Counted from the first letter of the stretch, positions 17,483-26,002 are shown. The stretch is DNA of 64,000 bases from Rhodopseudomonas palustris (GCF_003226555.1 NZ_QKQS01000023.1:439263-503262), one strand, 5' to 3'. The notes: generated from the letters alone by a model not told the origin. A program made the numbers and translations.

Positions 17483-17499
17483 TCGGCGACCGGCGCTAG
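17249..17499 (+). pseudogene. recQ: Out-of-frame HRDC domain of recQ
   Basis: In the frame shifted relative to recQ, the translation NLVGGTPRETSGDPELFAAL is followed by the HRDC consensus KAWRSEVAKARGVPAYVVLHDATIDGLA...TLDEMRGIPGIGDKKLEHYGAALLAVI and a TAG stop. There is no start codon or ribosome site of its own. It is the natural C-terminus of RecQ, placed out of frame. The 17 bases between 17224 and 17248 contain a GGCGAAATC direct repeat, a possible slippage site. Confidence 0.8.
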
Positions 17500-17583
17500 C
17501 CGGCCCGCAGGCAATCGGCTGCTGAAAGGACGTGGTCCGGATCCTGCAAAGCATCGCCTGGACGGATTATAGGAGGTGTCGCG

Positions 17584-17811
17584 ATGCCGCTTTACGGCTT
17601 CCATTGTAAGCAATGCGACAAGGACTGCGAACTGCTGGTCGGGTTCGACGACAAGCCGCCCTGCCCGGCCTGCGGCAGCCGGCGGATGGAGCGATTGGTG
17701 TCGCGCCCGGCCGCGCCCGGCAAGAGCAAAGGTCTGATCAAAGCCGCACGCGCCCAGGCGGCACGCGAGGGACACTTCTCGAACTACAGCCGCAACGAGC
17801 GTGGCGGCTGA
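17584..17811 (+). CDS. FmdB-family zinc-ribbon protein
   Basis: A 75-residue protein starting MPLYGFHCKQC, with two CxxC pairs (C8/C11 and C27/C30 in PPCPACGS) forming a zinc ribbon, followed by a basic tail. This is the putative regulatory FmdB family first noted beside formamidase genes. The ATG has a near-perfect AGGAGGT eight bases upstream, so it is probably well translated. It stands alone behind recQ. A role in transcription control is assigned only by family name; no partner is visible. Confidence 0.85.
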   Translation: MPLYGFHCKQCDKDCELLVGFDDKPPCPACGSRRMERLVSRPAAPGKSKGLIKAARAQAAREGHFSNYSRNERGG

Positions 17812-17975
17812 TCTGTGTTGGAGTCGGGAACGGGCGATCGGTCAGATCACGACCGCCTCGTTGGCTATCGTCGCAACGACTGTCTCAAGACGACTGTCTC
17901 GATCGGAAGACCACCCTTGATCACAGGCATTGAGCCCGGTCGCATATCGCGCACCGGGCCCGCACACGCCGTCGA

Positions 17976-18254
17976 TCAGTCGGCGTAATAACCATAGGCG
18001 TTATTGTAGTCGTATGCGCGGTAGCCACCGCTCCAGGCGCTGTAGCGAGGATTCGCCACGCAATTGCCGCCCGCGCCCTGCGCTGCATAGCGGCAGGCTT
18101 CGAAGCTGACGAAACTGCAGTTACCGGGATATCCCTGGTGCGCACCCTGCTTGCAGTACGGATATTCCACCTGGGCCATCGCGGGCTTCGCAGTCATCAG
18201 TTGCGTGGCACCCACTGCGCCGAGCGCCATCGCGGTCAAGGCCAGAGCTTTCAT
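17976..18254 (-). CDS. Small secreted DUF3551-type protein
   Basis: A 92-residue protein with a signal peptide (MKALALTAMALGAVGATQL...AMA-Q). The mature part has the DUF3551 pattern of Bradyrhizobium-group proteins: YPYC near the start, NCSFVSFEACRYAAQGAGGNCVANPRY in the middle, and a Tyr/Gly/Asn-rich tail. Four conserved cysteines suggest disulfides. It is likely periplasmic. Function is unknown. Confidence 0.8.
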   Translation of the reverse strand: MKALALTAMALGAVGATQLMTAKPAMAQVEYPYCKQGAHQGYPGNCSFVSFEACRYAAQGAGGNCVANPRYSAWSGGYRAYDYNNAYGYYAD

Positions 18255-18513
18255 CGTGATGTCTCCTGTGTTGCGGGCACGTCACTGTGCCGTCATGAGC
18301 AGCCAACGACACGCCGCAACGAACGTTCCGGCTCCCGGCAGGTGCCGCGTTGTCGCATGCCCGCATTCGGATCGGTCGAATTGCGCCTGCGGCCGGGCGG
18401 TGGCACAAGCTCGGGCTACAGCAGACGAGAGATGTGTACGACACGGGGACAATATGCCGCCGTGCGAGAAATCAACGAGTGCGGGGGAATCCGCACCTTT
18501 CGGGAGAGAAGCG

Positions 18514-20100
18514 ATGCCGCAACCGATTGAGGCGCCTGGCGTGGTGAGTCCGTTCGACGGAATGGATGTGCCGTGGCTTTTGAAGCTGCATGCCGAAGCG
18601 CGGCGCGAGCATCCATTCGTGATCTGGGCGCCATTCGATGGCCCGTCGCGGAGCTGGAGCTACGGCGAATTCCACGACCGTGTTGGCGCGCTTGCCGCCG
18701 GCCTCGCCAAGCGCGGCATCAAGCCGGGCGATTACCTGCTGATCCATCTCGACAATTGCGTCGAATTCCTGCTCGCCTGGTTCGCCTGCACCGAGCTCGG
18801 CGCGATCGCGGTCACCACCAATACCCGCTCGGCCGCGGCGGAGATCGAGTATTTCGCCGAACACTGCGGCGCGGTCGCCGCCATCACCCAGCCGGCCTAT
18901 GCCGACCTCGTCGCCACCAATTGCAAGAACCTGCGCTGGATCGCGGTGATCTCGCACGACCCGGGCTCGCCGTTGCCGGCCCGGTCGGTCGCCAAAGCGG
19001 ATTCGTTCGAGAGCCTGTTCGGCGACAGCGCCGACCGGCCGCGCCGACCGACCGATCCGCTGGCGCCGTGCAGCGTGCAGTACACCTCGGGCACGACCTC
19101 ACGGCCCAAGGCGGTGCTGTGGACCCACGCCAATGCGCTGTGGGGCGCCAAGATCAACGCCGCGCACCAGACGCTGCGCGCCGACGACGTGCACCTCGCT
19201 TACCTACCGCTATTCCACACCAATGCGCTGGCCTATTCGATGCTAGCAAGTCTGTGGGTCGGCGGGACCTGCGTGGTGCAGCCGCGGTTCTCGTCCAGCC
19301 GGTTCTGGAAGGTCGCGCTCGAGCATCGCTGCACCTGGAATTCCAACATCGCCTTCTGCCTGAAGGCGCTGATGGAGCAGGAGACGCCGAAGCATCACAG
19401 CTTCCGGATGTGGGGCACGGCGGTGGCGGAGCCGCCGGCGTTCAAGAGCTTCGGCATCAAGATCATCGGCTGGTGGGGCATGACCGAAACCATCACCCAC
19501 GGCATCATCGCCGAGGCCGACCAGCCCAACACGCCGATGGCGATCGGCCGCGCCGCGCCGGAATACACGCTCCGCATCGTCGGCGACGACGGCGCGCCCA
19601 CCGCGGTCGGCGACACCGGCAACCTCTTGATCAAGGGCGTACCCGGCCTGTCGCTGTTCAAGGAGTATCTCTACAACGAGCAGGCGACCCGCGACAGCTT
19701 CGACGAGCACGGTTACTTCATCACTGGCGACCGCGTCACGCTGCTGGAGCTCGGCGCCATCAAGTTCGGCGACCGGGCCAAGGACATGCTGAAGGTCGGC
19801 GGCGAGAACGTCGCCGCATCGGAGATCGAGCAGGTGGTGATCACCGTGCCGGGCGTGCGCGAGGCCGCGGTGGTGGCCAAGAAGCACCCGATGCTCGACG
19901 AGGTGCCGGTGGTGTTCGTGATTCCGCAAGGCGGGGTCGCCGCCGCGCCGCCGGATTTCGCCGACCGCATCAGCGCCGCCTGTGCCTCGGCCCTCGCCGA
20001 CTTCAAGCGCCCGCGCGAAGTCCGTTTGGTCGACGACATGCCGCGCTCGACGCTGGAGAAGGTGGCGAAGGCCGAACTCCGCAAGATGCTGGCGGACTAA
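18514..20100 (+). CDS. AMP-dependent acyl-CoA ligase, second paralogue
   Basis: A 528-residue adenylate-forming enzyme. Motifs: VQYTSGTTSRPKAVLWTHAN (P-loop), WWGMTETITHG (A5), DEHGYFITGDRV and FGDRAKDMLKVGGENVAASEIE (A7/A8), and STLEKVAKAELRK with the catalytic lysine. The frame is open upstream, but the ATG at 18514 follows CGGGAGAGAAGCG, a good ribosome site, and gives the normal N-terminus. It resembles CaiC/cyclohexanecarboxylate-type ligases more than FadD. It is only distantly related to the ligase at 13.8 kb. The substrate is unknown. Confidence 0.88.
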   Translation: MPQPIEAPGVVSPFDGMDVPWLLKLHAEARREHPFVIWAPFDGPSRSWSYGEFHDRVGALAAGLAKRGIKPGDYLLIHLDNCVEFLLAWFACTELGAIAVTTNTRSAAAEIEYFAEHCGAVAAITQPAYADLVATNCKNLRWIAVISHDPGSPLPARSVAKADSFESLFGDSADRPRRPTDPLAPCSVQYTSGTTSRPKAVLWTHANALWGAKINAAHQTLRADDVHLAYLPLFHTNALAYSMLASLWVGGTCVVQPRFSSSRFWKVALEHRCTWNSNIAFCLKALMEQETPKHHSFRMWGTAVAEPPAFKSFGIKIIGWWGMTETITHGIIAEADQPNTPMAIGRAAPEYTLRIVGDDGAPTAVGDTGNLLIKGVPGLSLFKEYLYNEQATRDSFDEHGYFITGDRVTLLELGAIKFGDRAKDMLKVGGENVAASEIEQVVITVPGVREAAVVAKKHPMLDEVPVVFVIPQGGVAAAPPDFADRISAACASALADFKRPREVRLVDDMPRSTLEKVAKAELRKMLAD

Positions 20101-20112
20101 TCGTCCCTTCAG

Positions 20113-20210
20113 GTCATTCCGGGGCGCGCCGCGAGGCGCGAGCCCGGAATCTGGAAGGTCATGGAAGAGAGAGATCGCCGGTGCCGCGCTGCGCGCGTCC
20201 CCGGAATGAC
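20113..20210. repeat. Intergenic palindromic repeat, family B, copy 2
   Basis: A 98-bp element with arms GTCATTCCGGGGCGC and GCGTCCCCGGAATGAC, matching the outer arms of the copy at 15.5 kb with one base change. It sits between the convergent acyl-CoA ligase and HD-GYP genes. Confidence 0.85.
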
Positions 20211-20219
20211 CAATTGGTA

Positions 20220-21323
20220 TCAGCCGCCCATCGCGACCGGGCGGAACGCCTGCAGCAGGCGCTGGTCAATCTTGCCGCCCATGTTCTCCATCGCGATGAA
20301 CGCCTGCAGCGGCGTCTTCGGCGTGTGGTTCTTGCGCGGTGCGACCAGCGACGCGAAGATGTCGACGATGGTGGTGATGCGAACGATATCGGCGACCTGA
20401 TCGCCGTGCAGCCCGTCTGGATAGCCCGAACCGTCGAGCAATTCGTGATGGTGCAGCACGACGTCGAGTGTCTCGCGCGGGAAGCTGCCTTCGGCGACCA
20501 GCGCCTCGTACCCGAGCCGCGGATGCTCGCGGTATTTGCGCAGCGTATCGCCCTGCAGATTGTCGAGGTTGTCGAGCGCCGACACGTCCACATAGGCCTT
20601 GCCGACATCGTACAGCAGCGCCGCGCGGGTCAGCCGGCGCTGATCCTCCTCTCGCATCCCAAGATACTGCGCGAACGCCACCGCAAAGCCGGTTGCGAAC
20701 AGACAGAGCCGGTAGCTGTCGTCGTGATGGCGGCCGACCGTGGATAGCCATTCGCGCAGCGACGAGCGCTTGATCGCCTTCAGGATGGGGCCTTCCGCCT
20801 GCATCACATCCTGAAACGTCAGCGGCTTGCCGTGCAACCGCTCGAACATCTTCACCAGAACCTTGTGAGCCGCAGTGACACCGTCGCTGAGCGCAGCGGC
20901 GCGAGCGGTGGCGGTGTCTTCGGACGGATCCGGAAACGCCGAGCGAACCCGCTGCAACAGATCGCGCGGATCGAACGGACGGGCGATGGTGTCGGTGGCG
21001 CCGAGCGCCCACGCCTGCATCGAGCCGTGATGCAATTCGTCGGCGAGCACGAACAGCCGCGGCATCGGCTGATAGGCGCCGCCGAGCAGCTTGCGCCGCA
21101 CCAGCTGCACGCTGTCGGCCGAACGCAGATTGATGTCGACCACGATGCCCGACAGATCGCGCGCCGGCGCGTCCGGCAGATGCGCGGTCGGCACCGTCTC
21201 GACCTCCGCAACGCTCGCCAGAATGCCCGCGATGTCGACGCTGCGATCACGGCGATCGGACGCCAGCAGCAAACGCCGGCGCGGCGCAGGGTTGGACGCG
21301 GGTTGTCGAGCTAATGCAGTCAT
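20220..21323 (-). CDS. Response-regulator-like protein with a degenerate HD-GYP domain
   Basis: A 367-residue protein with an N-terminal receiver-like domain (D63 in IVVDINLR, final RPFDPRDLLQRV) and a C-terminal HD-GYP-type domain. The second half is well kept: EHPRLGYEAL, VVLHHHELLDGSGYPDGLHGDQV (residues about 288-310) and IVDIFASL. However, the defining HD pair before DVGK reads Tyr-Asp (Y238-D239 in ALLYDVGKAYVD) instead of His-Asp. Canonical HD-GYP proteins hydrolyse cyclic di-GMP with a metal bound by this pair, so this one may bind without hydrolysing. The ATG at 21323 is preferred to a GTG nine bases upstream. Confidence 0.82.
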   Translation of the reverse strand: MTALARQPASNPAPRRRLLLASDRRDRSVDIAGILASVAEVETVPTAHLPDAPARDLSGIVVDINLRSADSVQLVRRKLLGGAYQPMPRLFVLADELHHGSMQAWALGATDTIARPFDPRDLLQRVRSAFPDPSEDTATARAAALSDGVTAAHKVLVKMFERLHGKPLTFQDVMQAEGPILKAIKRSSLREWLSTVGRHHDDSYRLCLFATGFAVAFAQYLGMREEDQRRLTRAALLYDVGKAYVDVSALDNLDNLQGDTLRKYREHPRLGYEALVAEGSFPRETLDVVLHHHELLDGSGYPDGLHGDQVADIVRITTIVDIFASLVAPRKNHTPKTPLQAFIAMENMGGKIDQRLLQAFRPVAMGG

Positions 21324-21539
21324 GAAGGTCACCGGATCGCTTCCGTGGGCAGGTAATGTCCTTACACTAACGAGAAACTGGTTCTCCGAGATTAATGGGC
21401 GTTGTTAACGGGCCGTGACCGCCACGGCTCACATTTGATACAATGTCAGAACCGTGATTATGCGAGGGCTCGCGCTGACGAGCCGCATCGTTATGATGCG
21501 CGCCAGAGTGCCATGGAGAATGGGGCGGGACGGAGACCG

Positions 21540-21908
21540 ATGACAGCGACAACACCTGCGATCGCCCCTCGGCTCCGCGTTGCCGTAGCGACAGTCGGCG
21601 CGCTGCTGCTATCGGTCGCACCGACCTTTGCTCAACGATCCGAGGTGATCGTCGCACCGCCGTTCGTTGCAACGCTGTCCAACACCACGCCGCTGGCGTT
21701 CGGGATGGATGCCAATCAGGCTGCGACCGCGCTCGGCATGCCGCTCAACTATGTCAGCGGCAAGCCCGGCGACGAGGTCTTTCTGGTAATCCGCACTCAG
21801 GGTGGCACCGGCTTCTTCGACCGCCGCGACCGGCTTTATCTGCAATTCCGTCGCGGCCGCTTGGCTGGCTGGAAGGGCGACTGGGGCCGCAACTGGATGT
21901 GGCGCTAG
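21540..21908 (+). CDS. Small secreted protein of unknown function
   Basis: A 122-residue protein with a signal peptide (LRVAVATVGALLLSVAPTFA-Q). The mature 85 residues contain LSNTTPLAFGMDANQAATALGMPLNYVSGKPGDEVFLVI and a basic C-terminus (FRRGRLAGWKGDWGRNWMWR). The ATG at 21540 has GGAGA upstream. The pattern of a GMDxxQAxxALGxPLxYxxG repeat-like segment suggests a small periplasmic domain of the SmpA/BamE-like type, but this is a weak impression. Function unknown. Confidence 0.65.
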   Translation: MTATTPAIAPRLRVAVATVGALLLSVAPTFAQRSEVIVAPPFVATLSNTTPLAFGMDANQAATALGMPLNYVSGKPGDEVFLVIRTQGGTGFFDRRDRLYLQFRRGRLAGWKGDWGRNWMWR

Positions 21909-21963
21909 CACCGCCCTCCGCTTTCATCGAACCCTTCATTGTCAACGACGCAAAGGATCGCCC

Positions 21964-22635
21964 GTGGGACACGACATCACGCTGAAGGCTGCCGACGGCT
22001 TCGAACTCGGCGGCTATCGGGCCGATCCCGCAGGCCCGCCAAAGGCTGCGATCGTGGTGATCCAGGAGATTTTCGGCGTCAACCATCACATCCGGAACGT
22101 CTGCGACCGCCTCGCCGCGGAAGGCTATGTGGCGGTCGCGCCGTCGATCTTCGACCGCATCGAACGCAATTTCCAAAGCGGCTATTCGCCCGACGAAGTC
22201 GCGGTGGCGCGCAAATTCGTCGCGAATCCGGATTGGCCGGCAATGCTGCGCGACACCCAGGCGGCGATCGATGCCGTGAAGAACATCGGCCCGGTCGGCA
22301 TCATCGGCTTCTGCCTTGGCGGCAGCGTTGCCTATGCGGCGGCGACCAAACTTCAGGGGCTGAAGGCTGCGATCGGGTATTACGGCGGTGCCATCGTCCG
22401 CTTCGCCGACGATAAGCCATCGGTGCCGACGCAACTGCATTTCGGCGAGAAGGACACCGGAATTCCGCTGAGCGACGTCGATGCCATCCGGGCCAAGCGG
22501 CCGGAGGTCGAGATTCTGGTCTATCCGGGCGCGCAGCACGGCTTCGGCTGCGACGAACGGGCGAGCTACGACAAGCCGAGCTCAGACATCGCCTGGCAGC
22601 GCAGCCTCGCGTTCTTCGGCGCGCATCTGAAATAG
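21964..22635 (+). CDS. Dienelactone hydrolase family protein
   Basis: A 223-residue alpha/beta hydrolase with a Cys nucleophile: GFCLGGS (C117), Asp in HFGEKDTGIP (D164) and His in PGAQHGF (H192) form the dienelactone-hydrolase triad. The early motif VVIQEIFGVNHHIRNVCDRLAAEGYVAVAPSIF is also typical. The GTG at 21964, with AAAGGA upstream, is chosen because it gives the normal family N-terminus; the frame continues upstream into the preceding gene. It could hydrolyse dienelactones of aromatic catabolism or another ester; no catabolic genes are adjacent. Confidence 0.9.
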   Translation: MGHDITLKAADGFELGGYRADPAGPPKAAIVVIQEIFGVNHHIRNVCDRLAAEGYVAVAPSIFDRIERNFQSGYSPDEVAVARKFVANPDWPAMLRDTQAAIDAVKNIGPVGIIGFCLGGSVAYAAATKLQGLKAAIGYYGGAIVRFADDKPSVPTQLHFGEKDTGIPLSDVDAIRAKRPEVEILVYPGAQHGFGCDERASYDKPSSDIAWQRSLAFFGAHLK

Positions 22636-22666
22636 GTTTTCGTGGGAGACTGACGCTGGTCGGCGA

Positions 22667-23320
22667 TCAGAACCAGCGTTCGCCGACATAGACGGTGTCG
22701 CCGGGGCTGATCGGCGTGCCGAGCGGCACCACCTCACGTACCGTGCCGCCGCCCTCCGGATGCGTCACCGTCACCCGATCGCGCTGCGCGCGCGGGGTGA
22801 ACCCGCCGGCGATCGCAACGGCACTCTCGACGCTCATATGCGGCACATACGGGTATTGGCCCGGAGCGGTCACTTCGCCGAGGATGAAGAATGGCCGATA
22901 CGACTCGACCTCCACCGCCACCGACGGCTCGCGGATGAAGCCGCGGCGCAGCCGCGCGGTAATCTCGGCGGCGAGACCCGCGGGGGTGCGGCCGCGCGCC
23001 GGCACCGCGCCGATCAGCGGCATGGTGATCGAGCCCGCAGCGTCGATCGAATAGGTGTTGGTGAGCCCTTCCTGTCCGTAAACCACGACGCGCAGCCGAT
23101 CGCCGGCGTCGAGCCGATAGGCCGGCTCCGGCATGTTGGGCGCCGCATAGGCGGCAGCCATCGGCGGAACGCGTCCGCCATACGCCATGGTGTCGAGGGT
23201 GTTCTGCGGCTGAATCATGGCGACCGGACCAGACCGGCGCATGCAGCCGCCAAGCGCAAGCGCCGTCGCCACGATGATCATCGATACTTGAAACGCGCTT
23301 ACGACACGCACTGGGGCCAT
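22667..23320 (-). CDS. Polysaccharide export lipoprotein (Wza-like, small)
   Basis: A 217-residue lipoprotein with lipobox LALGGC (Cys26), then a Poly_export domain: YRLDAGDRLRVVVYGQEGLTNTYSIDAAGSITMPLIGAVPARGRTPAGLAAEITARLRRGFIREPSVAVEV, and a SLBB-like domain (FILGEVTAPGQYPYVPHMSVESAVAIAGG). It would sit in the outer membrane or periplasm as part of an exopolysaccharide channel. No other polysaccharide gene is nearby, which is unusual for this family. The ATG at 23320 is used; another Met lies 13 codons on. Confidence 0.88.
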   Translation of the reverse strand: MAPVRVVSAFQVSMIIVATALALGGCMRRSGPVAMIQPQNTLDTMAYGGRVPPMAAAYAAPNMPEPAYRLDAGDRLRVVVYGQEGLTNTYSIDAAGSITMPLIGAVPARGRTPAGLAAEITARLRRGFIREPSVAVEVESYRPFFILGEVTAPGQYPYVPHMSVESAVAIAGGFTPRAQRDRVTVTHPEGGGTVREVVPLGTPISPGDTVYVGERWF

Positions 23321-23454
23321 CCCTCACGACGAGACAGCTCCGTTTATGCCCCGTTAGGGTTAACAAACGGTTTGGGAGTGGGACGCGCCCCCGTAATCAG
23401 GCGAGGCGGCAGCCATCCGCCGCCCGCAGGCAGGCGGCGGATGGCAGGATATGA

Positions 23455-24111
23455 TCAGGCGGTGACGCCGACACCGACCGGGCACGACACCCCGGTGCCG
23501 CCGAGGCCGCAATAGCCGCCCGGATTCTTGGCGAGGTACTGCTGGTGGTAGTCCTCGGCATAATAGAACGCCCCTGACGGCGCGATCTCGGTGGTGATCG
23601 GCCCATAGCCCTTGGCCTTCAGCGCTTCGCCATAGGCGACGCGCGAGGCTTCCACCGCGCGCATCTGCTCGTCACCGAACGTGTAGATCGCCGAGCGATA
23701 TTGCGAGCCGACGTCGTTGCCCTGCCGCATCCCCTGGGTCGGATCGTGGCTTTCCCAGAACGTCTTCAGCAATGCGTCGTAGGAGATCTTGGCCGGATCG
23801 AACACCACCAACACCACTTCGGTGTGGCCGGTGCGGCCCGAGCAGACCTCCTCATAGGTCGGATTGGGCGTAAAACCGCCAGCATATCCGACCGCGGTCG
23901 AATAAACGCCGTCGCCGAGCTGCCAGAACTTGCGCTCGGCACCCCAGAAGCAGCCGAGTCCGAATACCGCCTGCTGCAGGCCTTCCGGGAACGGCGGCTG
24001 CAGCCGGTTGCCGTTCACGAAATGCGTCCGGGCTGTGGGGATCGGCGTCGGCCGGCCCGGCAACGCCTCGGCAGCACTCGGCATCGCGGTCGATTTGCGC
24101 ATGAAGAACAT
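23455..24111 (-). CDS. msrA: Peptide methionine sulfoxide reductase MsrA
   Basis: A 218-residue enzyme that reduces methionine-S-sulfoxide in proteins. Catalytic Cys54 lies in [14 protein letters not shown]. Further motifs are [49 protein letters not shown] and [29 protein letters not shown], the last with two recycling cysteines. The ATG at 24111 follows GGGAGGG at a good distance and gives the normal length; a longer frame upstream is not needed. A cytosolic role is likely, as there is no signal peptide. Confidence 0.95.
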   Translation of the reverse strand: MFFMRKSTAMPSAAEALPGRPTPIPTARTHFVNGNRLQPPFPEGLQQAVFGLGCFWGAERKFWQLGDGVYSTAVGYAGGFTPNPTYEEVCSGRTGHTEVVLVVFDPAKISYDALLKTFWESHDPTQGMRQGNDVGSQYRSAIYTFGDEQMRAVEASRVAYGEALKAKGYGPITTEIAPSGAFYYAEDYHQQYLAKNPGGYCGLGGTGVSCPVGVGVTA

Positions 24112-24265
24112 CGAAAACCCTCCCGGCGCGAACGCGAGCGGCGGCCCGCTCCGCGCATACATGATGGCGACAGCCGAGCCCAGCGTGGCGCTGATGCAAT
24201 CGGCTCTCAACTCAATTTCAGGATATAGGTGTCTTCGCAGCGACGGCGAGATTGTTACGCCGCCG

Positions 24266-24583
24266 TCAGTCGCGGGCGTAGCCGATCAACGGCTTGCGCG
24301 GGCGGAACAGCAGCATCAGCGCCACCCCGATCACGCCCAGCACCGCGAAGGTCGGCTGCGTCAGCACGAACTTGGCCACATGGTTCCACAGCCACGGCGC
24401 AGTCTGCTCGAGCCAGTCGCGAAACGACTGCTGGCTGGCCTGATGGATGTCGTTCCAGAAGTCCCCGAGCTTGGTCCACTGCACTGAATTATCGGCGACC
24501 GACCGCGCGCCGTCATAGACCAGGAAAATGAACCCTCCGGTCAAGAACAGCAGGCCGATCAGCCGAAATAAGCCCCGGATCAT
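24266..24583 (-). CDS. Small membrane protein of unknown function
   Basis: A 105-residue protein with an N-terminal membrane segment ([24 protein letters not shown]), a 50-residue periplasmic or cytosolic stretch rich in Trp and Gln, and a second membrane segment ([15 protein letters not shown]) ending in [12 protein letters not shown]. The ATG at 24583 is preferred to a GTG three codons upstream. The topology places both ends on the same side. Similar proteins occur in Rhizobiales; the function is unknown. It is divergent from rpsT. Confidence 0.7.
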   Translation of the reverse strand: MIRGLFRLIGLLFLTGGFIFLVYDGARSVADNSVQWTKLGDFWNDIHQASQQSFRDWLEQTAPWLWNHVAKFVLTQPTFAVLGVIGVALMLLFRPRKPLIGYARD

Positions 24584-24728
24584 GTCAACCACCCCGATTG
24601 CCTCTGCCCCGGGCCGGGCTTACCGGTCGGGAGGGGAGAATTCAACCTCGCCGCCGGTTTGGGGATCTTTCCGGGGGGCACCATGCCTTATGCCTGGAAC
24701 CGGCGCGCCGCTGGCCCGCACGCCACCG

Positions 24729-24757
24729 TTGACGCTGGAAAGCGCTGCCAGTATAAC
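24729..24757 (+). promoter_or_regulatory. Sigma-70-type promoter of rpsT
   Basis: TTGACG (24729-24734) and TATAAC (24752-24757) are separated by exactly 17 bases, close to the vegetative consensus. Transcription would begin near 24764, leaving a leader of about 178 bases before the rpsT ATG. I see no other gene in the 358-bp gap 24584-24941. Confidence 0.65.
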
Positions 24758-24941
24758 CCGGCCGATGGCGGTGGGGGCGATCCTGCCGCCGCTGTTCTTT
24801 GGGCGGCGCCGCGGATTGTGGCCGTGTCGGCTCCGGGAGCATCTTCAGCAACATCCGGAACACACGGCATGACGCATTCGCGCGGCATCGCCAATCAGCC
24901 CCGGCCGCTCGAGCAGAGGCCGCTGCAGGATTTGAGAGATC

Positions 24942-25208
24942 ATGGCTAATACGTCTTCCGCCAAGAAAGCGACCCGCAAGATCGCCCGGCGCACCGCGGT
25001 GAACAAGTCGCGTCGGACTCAGATGCGCGGATCGGTCCGGACCGTCGAACAGGCGATCGCGAGCGGCGACCGCGAGGCCGCGCTGAAGGCGATGGCCCAG
25101 GCCGAGCCGGAACTGATGCGCGCAGCGCAGCGCAACATCATTCACAAGAACGCCGCGAGCCGGAAGGTGTCGCGCCTGACGCACAGCATCGCCAAGCTGG
25201 CGAAATAA
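24942..25208 (+). CDS. rpsT: 30S ribosomal protein S20
   Basis: An 88-residue, very basic protein with the S20 signature [29 protein letters not shown] and a C-terminal [22 protein letters not shown]20 binds 16S rRNA during early assembly of the small subunit. Length and start are standard. The long leader is reminiscent of S20 genes elsewhere that are autoregulated at translation, but I did not identify a structure here. A strong terminator follows, which separates it from the dnaA region. Confidence 0.97.
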   Translation: MANTSSAKKATRKIARRTAVNKSRRTQMRGSVRTVEQAIASGDREAALKAMAQAEPELMRAAQRNIIHKNAASRKVSRLTHSIAKLAK

Positions 25209-25235
25209 TTCTCACCATCATCTCGGATGGTTTCG

Positions 25236-25266
25236 ATGCCCGGCTCTGCCGGGCATTTTCTTTTTT
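25236..25266 (+). terminator. Intrinsic terminator of rpsT
   Basis: ATGCCCGG-CTCTG-CCGGGCAT forms an 8-bp perfect stem (25236-25256), directly followed by TTTTCTTTTTT. It lies 27 bases after the rpsT stop codon. Confidence 0.92.
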
Positions 25267-25534
25267 GGCGACGGCTCGAGCGATGCCGCTGTGTTCGCGC
25301 TGCGCCCATTGGTGTAGTTGCCGCTCGAATGCGGTACGCGGTCGCTCATAATTTGAATCGAGTGCCGCCTGCGATCGGCGCCACCTGCCTCGTTCCGAAA
25401 CACATCGCGGGCGACGTCAATCGCGCTTGACGCGACCGCGAAGAAACCGCTGCTGCACAGCAGGAACTCTGGCGTTTGTGCAGCTCGCTTGACTTTCAGC
25501 GAACGCGTCCTCGTGCAACTACGCGGTCATTTAT

Positions 25535-25552
25535 GACAGGGGTTACCCTGTC
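25535..25552. repeat. Inverted repeat GACAGGG-GTTA-CCCTGTC
   Basis: Two perfect 7-bp arms separated by four bases in the intergenic region upstream of dnaA, the size of a typical dimeric repressor operator. The binding protein is unknown. Confidence 0.6.
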
Positions 25553-25704
25553 CGAGCGCTCACGAAAATCTGCGGCGAGCGAACCACTTATCGGCAAAGC
25601 ACCGACGAGCGTTTGGAAAACGCCTTCACCCGACCGTCAAAGGTAAAGGATTCATGAAATTCTTTTAGGTACGCGGCCAAAATGTCACGCACCGAGCACA
25701 CATC

Positions 25705-25722
25705 GAATCTGTGCACAGATTC
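25705..25722. repeat. Perfect 18-bp palindrome GAATCTGTGCACAGATTC
   Basis: An uninterrupted 18-bp palindrome. Each end is a GANTC methylation site, and the centre contains CTGTGCACA on both strands, a DnaA-box-like sequence with two mismatches to TTATNCACA. It lies in the AT-richer part of the region, about 740 bases before dnaA. Confidence 0.7.
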
Positions 25723-26002
25723 AAAATCTTGCCTCAGCGGAATTGATTAGTTGCCTGTTTCGTCCTCGCTCGAGGCGAAATCTTCACCCTCCCCTCGGAA
25801 TCATATCCATTGCGGCGGAGGAGCCGTCGTGGTTTTCATAGTCCACCCGCGACGCCCACGGCTCTTCAGATCAGAGCGGTTTGAGAACCAAGGGCGGACA
25901 TGCAAATCGGCGGCGGTATGCATGTTAGCGGCTTTTCCAAATGACGGTCGAACTGCAACTCATAGCAATATGGGGCTGGCGAAGCCGTGTCTGAATTCAA
26001 GT

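Noticed and set aside
24659-24949. A 96-codon frame upstream of and overlapping rpsT
   Set aside because: It contains the rpsT promoter, has no coding bias and runs into the S20 start in another frame.
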